The position numbers were made by a program, and so were the translations under genes. Below the pieces are notes generated by a model. That model saw only the letters and a program-made list of their open reading frames with translations. It did not search any database and was not told the origin of the DNA. This document shows, piece after piece, positions 4,233-5,207 of a stretch of 5,207 nt of DNA (positions are counted from its first letter, which is position 1; every line of letters starts with the position of its first letter). Origin of the DNA: Desulfarculaceae bacterium (GTDB taxonomy: Bacteria > Desulfobacterota > Desulfobacteria > Desulfobacterales > Desulfobacteraceae); assembly GCA_021737205.1 (NCBI GenBank), contig JAIPEK010000180.1, positions 1 through 5,207 of the forward strand, written 5' to 3'.

Positions 4233-4751
4233 ATGACATTTGAAGATCAGATCAAACAGAACAGAAAGACTCTATTGAAAAAATGGTTCCGGGCGACCGT
4301 AGACACCTATCCCCCCGAGACGGCCAGGGTGCTCGGCAATTCAAACAACAAGTTCGACAACCCGGTGGGCGTGAGCACCCGTGAAAGCCTGGAAGAGGTC
4401 CTGGACCGGCTGGAAAAGGACGAACTCGACGAGATGGAACTTGAAAAAATACTCGACCCGGTTATACGAATACGAGCCATACAGAGCTTCAGCGCATCCG
4501 ACGCAGTGGGGTTTATTTTCATGCTCAAGGATATTGTGGAAGAAACCACCGGGGAGCCGGCTGACAGATCGTTTTTGAGAAAGGTGGACAGAATCGCCCT
4601 GGCGGGCTTCAACCGGTTTATGAAATGCAGAGAAGATATTTACCTTTTAAAGGCGACCGAGGCCAAACGGAGGGTCTATTCCGCCTTTGAAAGGTCGGGT
4701 TTAGCAGCCGAGCTCAAGGAGGAGGACCTTCTTGGCTCAGATAAATCTTAA
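4233..4751 (+). CDS. RsbRD_N-domain protein upstream of dsrM
   Basis: This 172-residue, probably cytoplasmic and mostly helical protein matches the N-terminal domain of RsbR/RsbRD-type stressosome proteins. Features typical of that domain are KKWF (16-19), TYPPETARVL (25-34), FDNPVG (41-46), and a helix with RIRAIQSFSASDAVGFIF (79-96). It has no C-terminal STAS domain, the part that RsbT phosphorylates in stressosome proteins, so a classical stressosome role is unlikely. It lies 46 bases before dsrM on the same strand, behind a shared promoter. I recall small RsbRD_N proteins beside dsrMKJOP in other sulfate reducers, which suggests a sensory, regulatory or assembly role for the Dsr membrane complex (inference). 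The ATG fits the family's start, but the Shine-Dalgarno is poor (only AAAAGACAG upstream). Translation may depend on leader structure or on coupling to a short upstream frame. Confidence 0.82.
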   Translation: MTFEDQIKQNRKTLLKKWFRATVDTYPPETARVLGNSNNKFDNPVGVSTRESLEEVLDRLEKDELDEMELEKILDPVIRIRAIQSFSASDAVGFIFMLKDIVEETTGEPADRSFLRKVDRIALAGFNRFMKCREDIYLLKATEAKRRVYSAFERSGLAAELKEEDLLGSDKS

Positions 4752-4797
4752 ACAGGCCTGTGACACTTCCAGGTCGCAATAAAGAGGTGGTTGAAAT

Positions 4798-5207
4798 ATG
4801 AATCAAAAGTACATGTTACCCCTGGCGGTTGTTTTTCTGCTGTTTCTGCTGGCGTATACAGGGGTCGAGGGAGCCGGGCTCCAGTGGTTCTTCGGAATCG
4901 TAGTGCCCTATGCAGCCTTGATTGTCTTTCTGGCCGGATTTGTGTACCGGGTAACGGGCTGGGCATCATCCGCCGTACCATTCAGGATCCCCACAACCTG
5001 CGGACAGCAGAAATCACTCCCCTGGTTCACCCAGAACCGTATCGACAACCCGGACACCACGGCAGGCGTGTTCATACGGATGCTCCTGGAAATACTCCTT
5101 TTCAGGTCCCTTTTCCGGAACACGGCAGCTGCGTTCCACAGGGACGAGAAAAGCAAGCTCGCCTATTCATGGGAAATCTTTCTATGGGTGGGAGCGCTGG
5201 CGTTCCA
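4798..5207 (+). CDS. dsrM: DsrM, membrane cytochrome b subunit of DsrMKJOP (5' part, runs off the window)
   Basis: The ATG at 4798 is preceded by GAGGTGG (4784-4790) with 7 bases of spacing, and the frame is open to the window edge, giving 136 residues of a protein that is normally well over 300. DsrM is the NarI-like dihaem cytochrome b of the DsrMKJOP complex, which links the menaquinone pool and periplasmic cytochrome c to DsrC and dissimilatory sulfite reduction. Visible parts are transmembrane helix 1 (about 5-22), helix 2 (about 30-51), a loop with PFRIPTTCGQQKSLPW (61-76), a region with FRSLFRN (102-108), and the start of a further helix SWEIFLWVGALAF (124-136). In the family, the haem-ligand histidine usually follows directly after this last point, just outside the window. 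dsrK, dsrJ, dsrO and dsrP are expected downstream. The assignment rests on recalled family motifs, hence not full confidence. Confidence 0.92.
   Translation, partial: MNQKYMLPLAVVFLLFLLAYTGVEGAGLQWFFGIVVPYAALIVFLAGFVYRVTGWASSAVPFRIPTTCGQQKSLPWFTQNRIDNPDTTAGVFIRMLLEILLFRSLFRNTAAAFHRDEKSKLAYSWEIFLWVGALAF

Noticed and set aside
4752..4761. Palindrome ACAGGCCTGT between the RsbRD_N gene and dsrM
   Set aside because: It is ten bases with no loop or T-tract in a 46-base gap that already holds a good ribosome-binding site. This is too little to call a site.

Overview
The window most likely comes from a sulfate-reducing member of the Desulfobacterota, probably Desulfobacteraceae or a related family. 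The main reason is the right end. It carries the start of dsrM, the membrane cytochrome b subunit of the DsrMKJOP electron-transfer complex, preceded by a small RsbRD_N-domain gene. I recall that arrangement from other sulfate reducers. A free-standing rubredoxin also fits an anaerobe. No rRNA, tRNA, CRISPR array, insertion sequence or other mobile element is visible, and this looks like chromosomal backbone.

Layout. (1) Bases 1-716, plus strand: C-terminal part of a MIO-type aromatic amino acid ammonia-lyase; the 5' half lies outside the window. (2) 821-1414, plus: a lipoprotein with a BamE/SmpA-like C-terminal domain. It may have its own promoter inside the end of the lyase gene. (3) 3451 down to 1418, minus: a cobalamin-binding-type radical SAM enzyme starting at TTG, then, 6 bases on, a PagL-like acyloxyacyl hydrolase whose ribosome-binding site overlaps the stop codon of the radical SAM gene. 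This pair converges on the lipoprotein gene with only 3 bases between the stop codons. (4) 3781 down to 3623, minus: a 52-residue rubredoxin with a perfect Shine-Dalgarno sequence, a rho-independent terminator downstream, and an exact FNR-consensus palindrome at the class II position (-41.5) of an extended -10 promoter. (5) 4055 onward, plus: a promoter with a perfect -35 box, a leader of about 140 bases rich in inverted repeats, then the RsbRD_N protein and dsrM, which runs off the right edge.

The 451-base divergent region between rubredoxin and the dsr genes (3782-4232) is the most information-rich non-coding part. On the rubredoxin side it suggests redox or anaerobic control by a Crp/Fnr-type regulator. 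On the dsr side, the leader carries the same hexamer four times in alternating orientation (TTCAAG, CTTGAA, TTCAAG, CTTGAA). These segments can form mutually exclusive hairpins, in the manner of an attenuator or riboswitch. This is the best candidate here for something undescribed, but the evidence is sequence complementarity only.

The radical SAM and PagL-like genes look translationally coupled. Because PagL acts on outer-membrane lipid A, the pair suggests envelope-lipid modification, which is inference from context.
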